From NCBI RefSeq assembly GCF_017591435.1, contig NC_059286.1, forward strand, positions 647,001-711,000: a stretch of 64,000 nt of DNA, in the 5' to 3' direction. The position numbers and the translations under genes are program-made. Positions 20,198 to 31,152 of the stretch are shown one piece after another. The stretch is from Portunus trituberculatus (lineage: Eukaryota; Arthropoda; Malacostraca; Decapoda; Portunidae). Under the pieces are notes generated by a model that worked only from the letters and a program-made list of their open reading frames with translations, made no database searches and was not told where the DNA came from. How positions within the stretch are numbered: the first letter of the stretch is position 1; every line of letters starts with the position of its first letter.

Positions 20198-20640
20198 GGA
20201 TTAGATAAAAAAATTAGGTTAGAAGAAATTAGGTTACGGTAGCATAGCCTAGAAGCAGTAAACAAAATTTAACCATGGTAGCATAGGCTAGGCTTATTAA
20301 ACATACAGTAAATGAACATAAATTTAATAAGTATTAGAGAAAGAAATTAGGTTAGAAGAAATTAGGTTAAGGTAACATAGTCTAGGCTTAGTAAAACAAA
20401 TTTAACCATGGTAGCATATGCAAGGCTTAGTAAACATAGAGACAACATAAATATAACATGGTTTAGAGAACGAAATTAGGTTACGGTAGCATAGCCTTAT
20501 TAAACAAAATTTAACCATCGTAGCATAGGCTAAGCTTATTAAACATACAGTGAATGAACAAATTTAATGTGGATTAGAGAAAGAAATTAGGTTAGGATAA
20601 GAGTAGGGGACTTAGTCTATTAAAACATGGCTAGCATATG
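20198..20640. repeat. Satellite-like array, about four diverged 110-130 bp units
   Basis: Units starting near 20198, 20330, 20462 and 20572 share GAAATTAGGTTA, the phrase AAATTTAACCATGGTAGCAT and GGCTTA.TAAACATA. Unit length varies by internal deletion. No coding potential is seen. Confidence 0.75.
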
Positions 20641-20689
20641 CTAGGGTTATTAAACAAATTAACAAATTTATTCTTTCCTGTCGACAAAC

Positions 20690-21948
20690 TCTTCATATAC
20701 CTCAGGAAGATCTTGGGAGTACTGATAAGTGTAGGTGTAGTCGAGGCTTGTATTAACGTTGTTATGTCACCGCTGCAACCCGCCTGGAACCCTCACTGTG
20801 TCAGTGTTGATATTCACTCACTGCATCAGCCCAAGAGGGACTGGCTCCCTCATGTGCTGCAAGACATGTTCATGACTAAATTGTCCAAGTACCCACACGT
20901 TCAGGCTATTCATGTTTATTGTGATGGGTCAGTCAATGGCAGCAGATCTGGATGTGGGCTGTTCATCCGTGACTACATCTCTGGCAGTCTCTACACTGAC
21001 ACTGAGGTTTCCAGGCAGCTCCCTGCACCCATGTCTTCCACTAGAGCAGAACTGTATGCTGTTCTGGAGGCGTTCCACATTGTGGCGCCTCTCCATAAGA
21101 ATGTATATTTCTTTATTGACAGTCAGGCTGCATTGTACACCCTTCAATCCACCTCCCCCATAGACTGTGACCTAGTTAATAAGTGTCTTGATCTCATCCA
21201 CGCCCTTGAAGGTGCTGGTGCCACGGTCCATTTCATCTGGATACCCTCTCATGTGGGTATCCTGCTAAATGAAAAAGCAGACCACCTTGCTCAGTGTGCC
21301 CTACAAGATGACACAGTGAACCCTGGCACTGAATACACTCTAGGTTATGTTAAGAGTAGCATTAAGGACTTTGTACAAAGTAGCATTAGTGATCAGTTGG
21401 AGCTTTGTTGCCATAGGGGCAGTAGCACTAGTCTTCACTATGTACGTGTCTCCCAGAGCTGTGCTTACTCCTACGGGAGACATACTGCATCACATGACAG
21501 GGTGGCAATGAGGCTCAGATTAGGCTACAAATACTTTTGGGAAGTCAGTGCTTCTCCTGGTGTGTGCTGTGTGCTGCACCAAGGGGACACACTCTGCGTC
21601 ACTATATCATGGAATGTCCTCTCATTGCTAAATTTAGGCCACAAGGTCAGCATGACTTGTACAGCCTCATTGACCATCTCCTAGACTCTGCCACCCTCAA
21701 GGAAATACTCAGGGAATATCCTCAGTTTGCTCCCAGACTGTAGGATGTCTTAGGCAATAAGGTGTGCAATATGTGTATTTATTTATTGAAATACTTGTAT
21801 TCTTGCTGTGTATACTGTCCAGAGTTATTTTTGTCATACTTTAACCTTAATTCCTTGCCCAGGGGGTGGGTGGCAAGGCCCATCCTCCTCCTTTGTTGTA
21901 ATTATTTATTAATTCAACAATAAATGTATCAATCAATCAATCAATTAA
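20690..21948 (+). mobile_element. Non-LTR retrotransposon 3' end with RNase H (I/R1-type group)
   Basis: A 5'-truncated element. It carries an RNase H domain and a C-terminal Cys/His motif, then a short 3' UTR ending in a TCAA-type repeat tail (21927-21948). It starts directly after the satellite array. RNase H is found in the I, R1 and related non-LTR clades and not in CR1 or RTE, so this is a distinct family. Confidence 0.7.
20710..21743 (+). pseudogene. Non-LTR ORF2 C-terminus: RNase H and CCHC-type motif
   Basis: The frame carries all RNase H acidic positions: IHVYCDGSVNGSRSGCGLFI (D), SSTRAELYAVLEAF (E), VYFFIDSQAALYTLQS (D) and WIPSHVGILLNEKADHLAQC (H and D). RNase H removes the RNA strand after first-strand synthesis. 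Downstream comes MRLRLGYKYFWEVS. A one-base shift near 21560 then leads into CVLCAAPRGHTLRHYIMEC, a C.C.H.C zinc-knuckle-like motif common at the end of I-type ORF2, and LREYPQFAPRL at the stop (21741-21743). The RT itself is missing. The methionine upstream of 20700 lies in the satellite-derived leader. Confidence 0.75.
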
Positions 21949-21984
21949 ATTGGCACTCTTCTTGAATTTCATGACAAATTTCTT

Positions 21985-22281
21985 TTATGAAGTTGAAAAT
22001 AATTTCTGGGTCACATGGCTTTCAATATCATCAATATCATTACTGCCTATCCACAAAATTGTTAAATCATGTTCCCATTTCAAGATATCTTTCACCTGTG
22101 AATCCTCAAAAAAATTACAAGCTTTGGCTCCTGGCGCACAAAGTATTTTTATCTTCACATCTGGGAAACTAAACTGCTGAGGAATTTGGCTTTGTCCTAC
22201 TAAGGCAACTTTCCACATTATTTGTGAGTGATATATTTTCCAGGTGAACTGCTGCGACTGTAAATCCCACTGATAAGCCAC
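21985..22281 (-). pseudogene. SGNH-esterase-type ORF1 fragment of another non-LTR element
   Basis: The minus-strand frame reads MWKVALVGQSQIPQQFSFPD (a GxS block I position), ILCAPGAKACNFFED and LKWEHDLTILWIGSNDIDD (block III G.ND), ending at 21985. After a frame change it continues FIKEICHEIQEEC down to about 21950. The D..H block V is not present. The match is to the SGNH fold used as ORF1 domain in some non-LTR retrotransposons; the sequence differs clearly from the CR1 esterase at 55424-55900. It lies back-to-back with the 3' tail of the RNase H element. Confidence 0.5.
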
Positions 22282-22289
22282 CGGTGTAA

Positions 22290-23500
22290 TGCGGGGGGAG
22301 GGGGGGGAAGAAATGTTTCGGGTGGAAACATTATTATTCTTTTAGAAATGCTGAGCTTTATTTTTGACAAACCATAGCGGTAGCTGAACTTAAGGCACTG
22401 GTTATAATTTAAATGGTTAACCCAAGAATACAAATTCACAATACTTTTCAATAAATTTAATTAAAAAAAATGAATAAATTGATTGAATAACATCGAGAAC
22501 TTTCTCCCCACAATCACATTTGTTTTGACTTACAGCCCAGTCCACCAAAAGAGGACATACCACTCACCACAAAGTAAACACTAGAAAAACAATTACATAG
22601 TACGATTCACTATTTTACACAAAATTAATGTACTTTTAACTTTTCACCTGTGACGTTCTTGCACCACACATGCCTTTCACCTTATTGTTCCTTATTTTCC
22701 CAAGAAATTTCACTTAATCTGATCTATAGGTCTAAATACACTGATTTATGGGAGCATTGTACCAAGTGATGACATTTCCCCCCTCCCATCCTCTTTCAAC
22801 ACTACCGCCAACACAGTAACCCTACACTTTTCCTATTTTCACTAAAAACATAGCCTATCAAAACACACACAGAATATTGAGAATAGAGAGAGGTTAGTCG
22901 CTGTTATCTGCTCAGATGAAGATAGAGATGGTACTGTACAATTTAATAATATATGTGTATAAGCATTATGTTTTATATAAAGTTACGTTACTTTTTACAG
23001 GAGCAGCGCAAGCAATTGACCTGTTTGGGTGCAGGGTGAAGATGAAGATAGTACAATGAGAAAAACCTCTCGCACTCGAAACATTCTTGGGCATGGTTGT
23101 AAACTCCCTCCCAAAAATTACTGGCAATTGTGACAATATGACTGGCCCGGGTGTAATTAAAAGTGATTTGGCTAACATTATTATTGATATTACATTGATG
23201 GAAGACATTTTTACGAACAGCTCAGTTCTCCCTCTGCCGATTGGAGTGAAAAATTCTTGTGTTAAACTTCTAATTACGCAGCGATTGAATTCAGTATTTT
23301 TAATTCACAATTTGATTACCTCCTCTCTCTCTCTCTCTCTCTCTCTGGCAGACAGTCAAGCTACCGTCTGTCTGATTGTACATATGTCTGTGATATGATA
23401 CTCACGTGTGTCGTAGTTACATTTATATTATAAGATTGATTAATAACTTAATATTAGTGTCCCTGGCACTACATATACATCTAATGTCAGGACAGTTTTT
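22290..23500. other. Interval without a recognisable gene
   Basis: AT-rich sequence with a G-rich run at 22290-22310 and a (CT)n run at about 23322-23346. The short ORFs show no motif I recognise. Nothing further can be supported. Confidence 0.5.
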
Positions 23501-23523
23501 TTATGAGGTGGCCAGTTTTCTTA

Positions 23524-24460
23524 CATAAAAGTGCAGAATATACTAGACTTGGAATCAGTATCTACATGTCTACTATCTTCCTGATTACTTGCAACTGGCT
23601 TAACAATAGGCTGAGTTTTCTCCTCTCCCGAGAATGCAGGGCAATGTACTAGGGAAAACACATCTGCTATTTGTGCAGCTTTAAGTAGGGCTGTCTCATC
23701 CTTGGCTGTGATGTGCAACATGATTGAGTATGGGATCTTTATGTTTGAATTCCTCCAGTGCTATGAGGCTTACCAGATCATTGAAAGTGGTAACTGATGC
23801 AGACTTGAGCCATTTTTCAAGGCTCTGAGTATCTCTGAGGTGAACTCTATGTAGTTTGAGTGGCAGTTTTATTTAGGTATCTTTCTGTGGTTACTGCATA
23901 GGCTGTGAGTATGGCATTCTTTATGACCTCATAGCCAGTGTTATCATGTACTCTATCTAACATGCTTAGGGCCTTCCCATTGAATTTTGGCTTGATGAGC
24001 CATGTCCAATCCTGTTTAGGTAACTGAAAATAGGTGCAGAGGATTCAAACTCTCTAAAGAATGCTTTAGGATCGTAATCTGAGCTCTGAGGTAAAAGAGG
24101 CAAAAACTTAGTTACTGTACTTGTATCTTATTGGGTGTTTGAGGCATGATCCTGGTTCTGAAGTTGAAGTTGAAGCATTTGTAGTTGATATTCATGGTCT
24201 TTTTCCTCTCTTTCATGTTTGCGCACTCACATTCTAGTTCGTTTTTCTCTTGTTCATATTGTAATTTCATTTGTAATGCCTGCATTTTAACTTTTTCAAT
24301 TTCCAAGAGAAGTATGGGGGTCGAAAGGACCTTTTGATCGCTCTTGTTTTGGACTGAGGTCTAGTTCCCTTTTCCTCTCCGAGATGAGTTAGAATACAGT
24401 CATTAATGCTTAAAGCAATATTTGATAGTAGTACCCTAAGAGAAGACAATAGTAAACTTT
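23524..24460 (-). pseudogene. LTR retrotransposon gag with SCAN-like domain, broken
   Basis: From about 24290 downward: a coiled coil (KVKMQALQMKLQYEQEKNEL), then PQSSDYDPKAFFREFESSAP. A frame break leads to LPKQDWTWLIKPKFNGKAL and GYEVIKNAILTAYAVTTERY, then IEFTSEILRALKKWLKSAS and FNDLVSLIALEEF, and finally ETALLKAAQIADVFSLVH. This order (FE...W..L..KF.GKA...Y..IK.AIL.AY...E.Y...F...L.KWL...LI.LE.F) is that of the SCAN-like gag of Gypsy-related elements, which drives capsid-type oligomerisation. Several frameshifts and a stop are present. No pol or LTR was recognised next to it. Confidence 0.55.
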
Positions 24461-24479
24461 AATAAAATGAATCCTAACA

Positions 24480-24985
24480 CAAAACATGAACATCAGAAGA
24501 TAGCACAAAATACGAAAAAATACATAGCACAGTAATACAAAAATACACAGAATAAATACTCGAAATTCATCACCAGAAGCTGAGTGAGAGTATTGCTGGT
24601 CAAAAGAGTGTCACACAGTATGTTTACAGACAAAGGAATAAATCCTCATTCCTCGGGAAGGAAGAGACACTTCAGCTACCTGGGAGACAACTAACTTAGA
24701 TGGCGCGGCGAGGTATGTACGTCACCTTGCAATGGCCCCAGGTTGCGTGAGTAGTAGGTTTAATGAAGCAAACCAGCAAGATCTTGAATCAGTGCCGGGT
24801 GTTTTCCTGAGCTGAGAGGATTAAGATGTAACAGGCTGTGGGAGTGTTCGGGACAACAAGCAACAGCCCAGTAATATGTAGGGGAGAGTGCAAGGCTTGT
24901 GATACTGTTCTCATGCTATACATGATACAGAGGTGGTCCAGAAAAGGTACATAAGACTTCCATCACCTGAACCTCATTAGCTTTG
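24480..24985. other. Interval without a recognisable gene
   Basis: No motif-bearing ORF. It lies upstream of the minus-strand gag remnant and could include that element's leader or LTR, but no terminal repeat partner is visible. Confidence 0.4.
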
Positions 24986-24989
24986 TATT

Positions 24990-27160
24990 TTTGGCCAGAA
25001 TCATGCCAAGTCTGTTTTTCAACTTGCCAAACACTCTTTCATTAGTATAAAGTGTCAAAATCTTTTGAGATCCAACTCCCCTTGAGACTTCTGGAACCTA
25101 GGCAAAAACAGCAAAAATTTTATTTCTTCATCTTGCCCTTCTTTATTTCATCCTGATGGCACCATCACCATCTGATCTATTTCTAAAGCTGAATTCTTCT
25201 TTAAAATCTTTGCCAAAACTCTACTACCTTAGATGATTATAGGCTTGTTCCTCCCTCTCTTCCTGCTCTGACTACTCCATGTCACTTATTGATATAATTC
25301 ACAATGATGTTTCCCATGCTGTGGCTGGCCTAAACTCTTGTAAGGCTTTTAGACCTGATGGGATCCCTCCAATTGTTCTAAGAAATTATGACTCCATGCT
25401 TGCAACTTGTCAAGTCTAACTCTTTAATTCTGTCTATTAATCTCTACCTTTCCTTCTTGCTGAAAGTTCGTCTACATTCAGCCTGTTCCTATAAAAAGTT
25501 TGACTCTTCTTAATTTCTCAAACTACTTTCTTATTGCTTTAATCTCTTTTTCTCATGCAACAGGGAAACTTGCCAAAATATAAAAAAAAGGTCCACTTTA
25601 ACTGCAAGTTTCCTTAAAAGATTTGAAAAGAATTAGCCAGAAGACAGAGACAAATGTCTTGAAACCTCTTGCTTGCCTAAAGTTTTTTAATCTAACCTCA
25701 CAAGAAGTTTCTCAAACATTTATTATTTCACAATCTTCTATCTGATCGCAAGCATGGTTCTGGTCAAAGCCACTCTATTGGTGATCTGGTCATCCTCCTT
25801 TAGAGGTATTGTTAAAACTTTTGCTGTTGCTTTAGACATACCGAAAGCTTTTGATAGAGTCTGGCACAGAGCTATGATCTCAAACTACCTTCCTATGACT
25901 TCTATCTTTCCCTCTGCAACTTCACCTTGTTTTCTTTTCGGCCAATCTATTGCTGTTGAAGCATATTGCCACTGTTCTAAATCTATCAACAGTGGTGTTT
26001 CTCAGGGTTTTATCCTGTCTTCTACTCTCTTCCTATTATTCATCAAACTTCTTGTGTTATCCATACCATCCTGCATTTTTCCACATTTTTTCATTGATGA
26101 CCATCCTTTCAGAAAATAAAGAGGTCATGCATGGAAGCCATAGAACGCCTGACCTCTGGTCTCTGATGAAATTTATGTTTGGAATAAACCAAATTTAGTA
26201 TTGTTCAATGCCTCAAAGCTCAATTTGTCCATCTATCAACTTGCACAACCTTCCAGACAACTATCTCTCTTCCTTTTGAATAACACTCTACATCACCCTC
26301 TTCTACACTGAACATCCTCTATCTGCCCTTTACTCTAATCTAAACTGTAAATTTTACATCTCGTCTCTAGCAAAAAAACAGCTTCTATGAAGTTAGACAT
26401 TCTGAATCAGTTTTCCTCACCATCCCGAACACTAATTCTGTGCACAGGGACCTTATCTTATCCACCCCTGTATAAAGTATCATTAATTTATGGGGCGGTT
26501 CTACTCACGCTGGTTTATCAGATAGGGTGGAATCAAAAGCCTTTCATTTTATCAACTTCTCTCTTTTGACTGTCTATCTTCAGCCTCTTTCTCACTGCTG
26601 CAAAGTTGCATCTCTTGCTACCTTCTACAACTATTTTCATGCCAACTGCACAGAGCCGGTTTTGCTATGGGCATTGTGGGCGACTGCCCAGGGCACAATC
26701 TATTTGGGGGCGCACAAGTGCCCTCAATATAAAAAAAAAAGTCCACAGGAAAAAAAATCGCTGGTTTTCTAGACTAATACCGCTCATTTCCACATAGTTG
26801 GTGCAGTGGGTGCTGATGTGCCCCTATTATTGCATCAACTTGTTGCTGAGAGTTATACATAAAAAAAGGTGAGGGAGAAGGGGATTAACTTGCCACTGCA
26901 GAGAGAGAGAGTGTCACTCTTGTTCTTGTTCTCTTTTGTACTTTATAACATATGTATAGTAAAAACATAAATAATGCAATATAATTCATTGATATTATTA
27001 AAAAATAATATTGGGGGTGTACGGGGGAAGGGGAAGTGGGGCGGGGTTGGGGACGCCAATGGATTGTTCACCCAGGGTGCAAAACTAGCCAGGACTACCT
27101 CTGCAACTGCACTTCTCTTTTTGGTAACAGTATGCCTCCCCTTCTCCCTATAGCCTTGCT
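24990..27160 (+). mobile_element. Jockey-like non-LTR retrotransposon, heavily degraded copy
   Basis: Plus-strand text in shifting frames follows the order of a non-LTR RT: NDVSHAVAGLNSCKAFRPDG (about 25300), TFAVALDIPKAFDRVWHRA (25811 on), FLFGQSIAVEAYCHCSKSIN, SGVSQGFILSSTLFLLFIK, then at about 26520 WNQKPFILSTSLF / VESKAFHFINFSLLTVYLQP, SHCCKVASLATFYNYFHANC. The YADD aspartates are not preserved (FFIDDHPF is the nearest). The tail resumes after a hAT MITE with SLLVTVCLPF. The family also provides the fragments at 39815-40138 and 45726-46280. Confidence 0.6.
26651..27103. mobile_element. hAT-type MITE (453 bp) with perfect 8-bp target duplication
   Basis: The element begins CAGAGCCGGTTTTGCTATGG and ends with the inverted CAGAG terminus (...GACTACCTCTG). 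CAACTGCA flanks both sides exactly (26643-26650 and 27104-27111). It has no transposase. It interrupts the jockey-like copy within the FHANC coding block. Confidence 0.85.
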
Positions 27161-27306
27161 GCACACAACTTTCTTCTCAATCATAATACTAATGATATCA
27201 ATTACATAATCATCTAACAACTCACAGAATCTACTGCTATCTAATGCTTACTTATCCCACTAACATCATACACTTACTAATCCCACAGATATTTTATACT
27301 TATTTG

Positions 27307-27417
<111 letters not shown>

Positions 27418-27419
27418 CC

Positions 27420-27836
27420 CTAATTCCTCGTATAGCAAATTCCCACAAAATGAGCCATATGAAACTAACAGTAGATTAGGTTCCATGACCTTTGTCAAAG
27501 GCCAGTTTTCAAGTGAAAACGTGTGATTGCAACTGCGACAAACGTGTCATTATTTCTACCTTCTTTGTGAGTGTTATTGACACTAGCTTGCTTCGCCTTA
27601 CAGATTGGAACTCACGGCCACTTGGGAGGCATAGTTAGCACTTTAAAGACACAATCTATGCACCACAGGGTCAGTCACACACACCACCACACCCGACAGT
27701 TAATACAAGAACATGTCAGCAGAAACACTATACAACATTCAAACACTGATTAGTAACATAAAGCATTGTACTCTACTCATACATAATGCATTGTAAATAT
27801 GCTTCCAAGGAAAATTATTATTGAGCATGAGTATAA
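27420..27836. other. Interval without a recognisable gene
   Basis: Flanking sequence of the Gypsy element, with short unremarkable ORFs only. Confidence 0.4.
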
Positions 27837-28265
27837 TGTTACGAATGTGTGTGTATGTGCATATGTGTGTTTGCATGGGCTGGCATTGTGAGTGTTAGCG
27901 CGCGGCGCGCGTCAGCAGTCTGCAAGCGAGCGCGTGCAAGGCAAGACTGGGAGACGCACGTTCCTGGCACGCTCTGTTAATCTAGACGTGCTGCCTGCTG
28001 CTGTGGTTTGTTGTGCTCGCCCCTGGGGACGCCTGTGGAGTGCCTGAGTGCCCTGTGTGTGTGTGTGTGGAGGCTGCCCTGTGATGTACTGTGAACTGAG
28101 GACTCAGTAAAGGACATCAGTAAGCTGGTGTTTCTCTGTCCGGCGGTGCCCGCCACCCATCCCCCATTGTGTGCCTTGTGCTGATGTGCTCCTTTGTGCT
28201 CTGGACCCTGACAACGAAGCTGACGCAGCCAGTGAAAGCGGACAACAACGGGTGAGAAGGTAACA
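27837..28265 (+). repeat. 5' LTR of the Gypsy element
   Basis: 429 bp, TGTTACGAATG... to ...GAGAAGGTAACA. It differs from the 3' LTR at roughly 25 positions by eye plus small indels, many of them C/T or G/A changes at CpG. It contains a TCAGTAAAGG stretch near 28100. Transcription signals were not identified with confidence. Confidence 0.9.
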
Positions 28266-28283
28266 GTGGTGTCAAGAGTGAAG
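28266..28283 (+). promoter_or_regulatory. Primer-binding-site candidate
   Basis: GTGGTGTCAAGAGTGAAG directly follows the 5' LTR, where the tRNA primer site lies in LTR elements. A TGGTGTCA core is found in some Gypsy families. The tRNA identity was not determined. Confidence 0.4.
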
Positions 28284-28337
28284 ATTTAGTGTCCTGTGTT
28301 TTACTGTGCTTGTGGTTGCTTGTGACTGGTCAGCGTA

Positions 28338-29683
28338 ATGGAGCATGCCGAGGCTAATGGTGGTGGTGGTGAGGCTGAGCCAGGTGAGAGGAAGCCCAAC
28401 CAGCTCGAGCTGATAACATGGCATCTATGAGGGCAGAACAGACACGGTGGCAGGCGGAACACACACAGCAGTTGATGGAGGTGCTGCAGTCTAGCCTGGG
28501 TTCCTTGAGGGCGGAGGCGCAGGATTACACCGATCGTTCCTGCGAAAGTGTGCGAGGTGAACTGGAGCAGAACCTGCAGGCAGTGAAGGGTGACCTGCAG
28601 ACCGTGAAGGGTGAGCTGGAGAATGACCTGCAGGCGCTGCGGGATGAGGTGAGAGACATAAGGATTGAGGCAGTTTGGCACCAACCGAATATGGCGGGGT
28701 GCCTGTGGCCCGACAAGGGATGTTTTGGGAGCCCTGGGAGTATCGCTTCTGCCCCTCCTGGTGCCGTGGGCGGGGACTGGGGCCTTGTTGGAGCAGTGGG
28801 CCCATGGAGGGCTCCTGGGGTCCTGCCAGCAGCCTCACGGCCTCTGGAAAAAGCGGGTTTGTTGGCATCAAGTTCCCCGCCATCTTCCCTCGCTTCCCTG
28901 TCTGGCATGGCGCGTGCACTGTCTTTGTCACCTCCACCCTCACCACCTCGCTCGCCTTTCCCCTGCTTCAAGTCTCGCAAGCCTGCCGAATACGACGGTA
29001 AGGTGGCCTGGGAGTCCTATGCTGCCCAGTTTGATTTGCTGGCGGCTGCACAGGGCTGGGACCAGGCTGAGAAGGCCTTGCAGCTGGCCACAGCTCTCAG
29101 GGGTTCAGCTATCGAGGTTTTTGGCCACCTCCCGCCAACGTACTGTGCCTCCTTCCCTGACATTGCTGAGGCACTGCGTCGTCGCTTCGGGCACCGCCAC
29201 CAGGCTGAGGTGTATCGTGCCCAGCTGAAGAAGAGGACGAGGCAGAGGGGCGAGACGCTGTCCCAGCTGGCCCACGACGTAGAGGCACTGGTGAGAAGGG
29301 CGTACCCAACGGCCGGTGAGGAAATGGTCACTGTGTTGGCGCGTGATGCCTTCCTGGATGCCTTGGTGGACCACCAGCTGCAGATTTATGTGAGGCAGGC
29401 ACACCCAGCTGACGTGCAAGTGGCTTTGGCTCGTGCAATGGAGTTTGAGGCCTTCATGCAGACCGCAAGCTCCCTGTCTACCTTCACCCGGCCCCGCAGT
29501 GAAGTGAGAGGACTCAAGGCTCAAGTGAAGAGGAGGCCAGCGTCACGTGTGGCAAGCCAGGGAGCGTTTGGCGGGTGGTGCTGGCGGTGCGGTGAGAAGG
29601 GGCACGTGAGGGCCCAGTGCCCGAGGGAACGAAGGGCGCGCTTTCTCGACCGTTCTGATCGTGTTGCCTTTCAGCCCTGCTGA
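28338..29683 (+). pseudogene. Gypsy gag polyprotein
   Basis: The likely start is the ATG at 28338 (MEHAEANGGGGEAEPGERK). A frameshift near 28412 moves to the long frame that ends at 29683. That frame holds an N-terminal coiled coil (SVRGELEQNLQAVKGDLQTV), a Pro/Ser-rich linker, a retrotransposon gag domain (KPAEYDGKVAWESYAAQFDL, LATALRGSAIEVFGHLP, FGHRHQAEVYRAQLKKRTRQ) and a zinc knuckle CWRCGEKGHVRAQC of the C.2C.4H.4C type. Gag forms the capsid-like particle and binds element RNA through the knuckle. Apart from the early frameshift it is open for about 420 residues. Confidence 0.85.
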
Positions 29684-29718
29684 GAGGACTGTGGCGGGGC
29701 TGGACACCGCTCCAGCGC

Positions 29719-31152
29719 TTGCCCCAGCCCAAAGGAGGTAGTGTCAGCAGGAAACGACTACAGGCTGAAGGCAGGGGCCACCTCTCAGCCGGCCAAAACT
29801 CCAGTGCCCTGGCATGTGTGAAGTGTCACTACACCGTTGGCAGCGCGCAGGTGAGAGGCGCCGTGGACGGGAGGCCGTGTTGCATGACTGTGGACAGCGA
29901 CGCAGATCACATGCTGGTGCGGCCAGGGCTGATGGAAACTGAGTGGTTGCCAGACTCGCCTCAACAGGTGTGTGGAGTAACGGGGGACTGCATGTCGCTG
30001 CAGGGTCTGGTGAATGTTCGTGTGTGTGTAGGTGGTGTGGAGGAAGACATGCCGGTCTTCGTCGCTGACCTGGACGAGGAGTATTTACTGGGATACGACT
30101 ACCTGATGAGGATGGACGCCTGTGTTGACTTCAGGCAGAAGAGAATGACAGTATGTGGCCATGACGTGCCTTTCCTTCGTGAAGTTAGGCATGCTGAGGT
30201 AGTTACCACGAAGCGACTAAGGCTGCCCCCACGCACTGAGGCCCGCTTTCAGTGCCGTTTAACACGTGTGATGAAGGAGGCTGAGGGTCTGGGGGAGCCT
30301 GTGAGTGACCTGCGGTTGGCTGACGGTGTGGCACTTGGAAGGAGCCTCGTAGGAGCAGGGGAGGAGTTAGTCACTGTGTTACTGGCTAACTTCTCTGACA
30401 AGGCTCGAAATATACTCGCCGGCACGCTGGTTGGGGCGTGTAAAGAGGTGCAGCGGACCGAGACGCGGTGGCAGGGAGAGCAGCCGCATGTGGCGGGCCA
30501 GCTGCTAGGCTTCCTGGAGGACCTGGCGCAGCAGAGCACCACCCACCTGATGGAAGTGCAGACGAAGTGGATGCATGACACCCTTAGTTGCCATGCTGAT
30601 GTGTTCAGTCAGGGTGACTTGGATCTGGGCCGCACATTGCTTGTCAAGCACACCATCAACACCGGGACGAGTGCGCCCATCAAGTGCCTGCCTCGTCGTG
30701 TTGCATCGGCCCACCGTGAAGAGATGCAGCACACAGTCAATGACCTGGAGGCGAAGGGGGTGATAGAATGGTCAGACAGTCCGTGGTCGTTAGCTGTAGT
30801 CCTGGTGAAGAAGGACGGCTCACAGCGCTTCTGTGTGGACTACCGAGCGCTGAATGACGTGACTGTGAAGGATTCTTACCGCCTGTCGAGGATTGATGAC
30901 ACGCTGGACACTCTGGTGCCTGCAGGTGCCCCTGAGTGCGATGAGCGGTGGCGGGCGGCGCAGTGCATGGACCCTGATCTCGCACCCATTGTCCGCTGGC
31001 TGGAGGCTGGTGGCGAACGGCCTGCCTGGATAGAAGTGGCAGCGGAGAGCCCTGCTACTAAGTGCTTGGCTGACCAGTGGGAGGCGTTGCGAGTGGACAA
31101 GCGAGGAGTGTTGGCGAAGCGCTGGGAAGCGGCTGGGGGTTGTGGGGAGTGA
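29719..31152 (+). pseudogene. Gypsy pol: protease and RT fingers, joined to the pre-integrase region
   Basis: The protease region reads DGRPCCMTVDSDADHMLVRP, where the usual DTGA active site is DSDA, then a flap-like VFVADLDEEYLLGYDYL. The RT fingers follow: INTGTSAPIKCLPRRVA, AKGVIEWSDSPWSLAVVLVK, DGSQRFCVDYRALNDVTVKD and YRLSRIDDTLDTL. At VPAG (about 30926) the text jumps to WRAAQCMDPDLAPIVRWLEA, which belongs just before integrase. The RT palm with its catalytic aspartates, the thumb and RNase H are therefore deleted. The deletion is in frame, leaving a 477-residue open frame. The protease site change and the deletion both argue for a dead copy. Confidence 0.85.

Noticed and set aside
23087..23398. 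103-residue plus-strand ORF
   Set aside because: Its C-terminal third is a (CT)n translation and the remainder has no recognisable motif.
28491..29732. Several 100-190 residue ORFs overlapping the Gypsy gag on both strands
   Set aside because: They are frame shadows of a GC-rich real gag frame and carry no domain.
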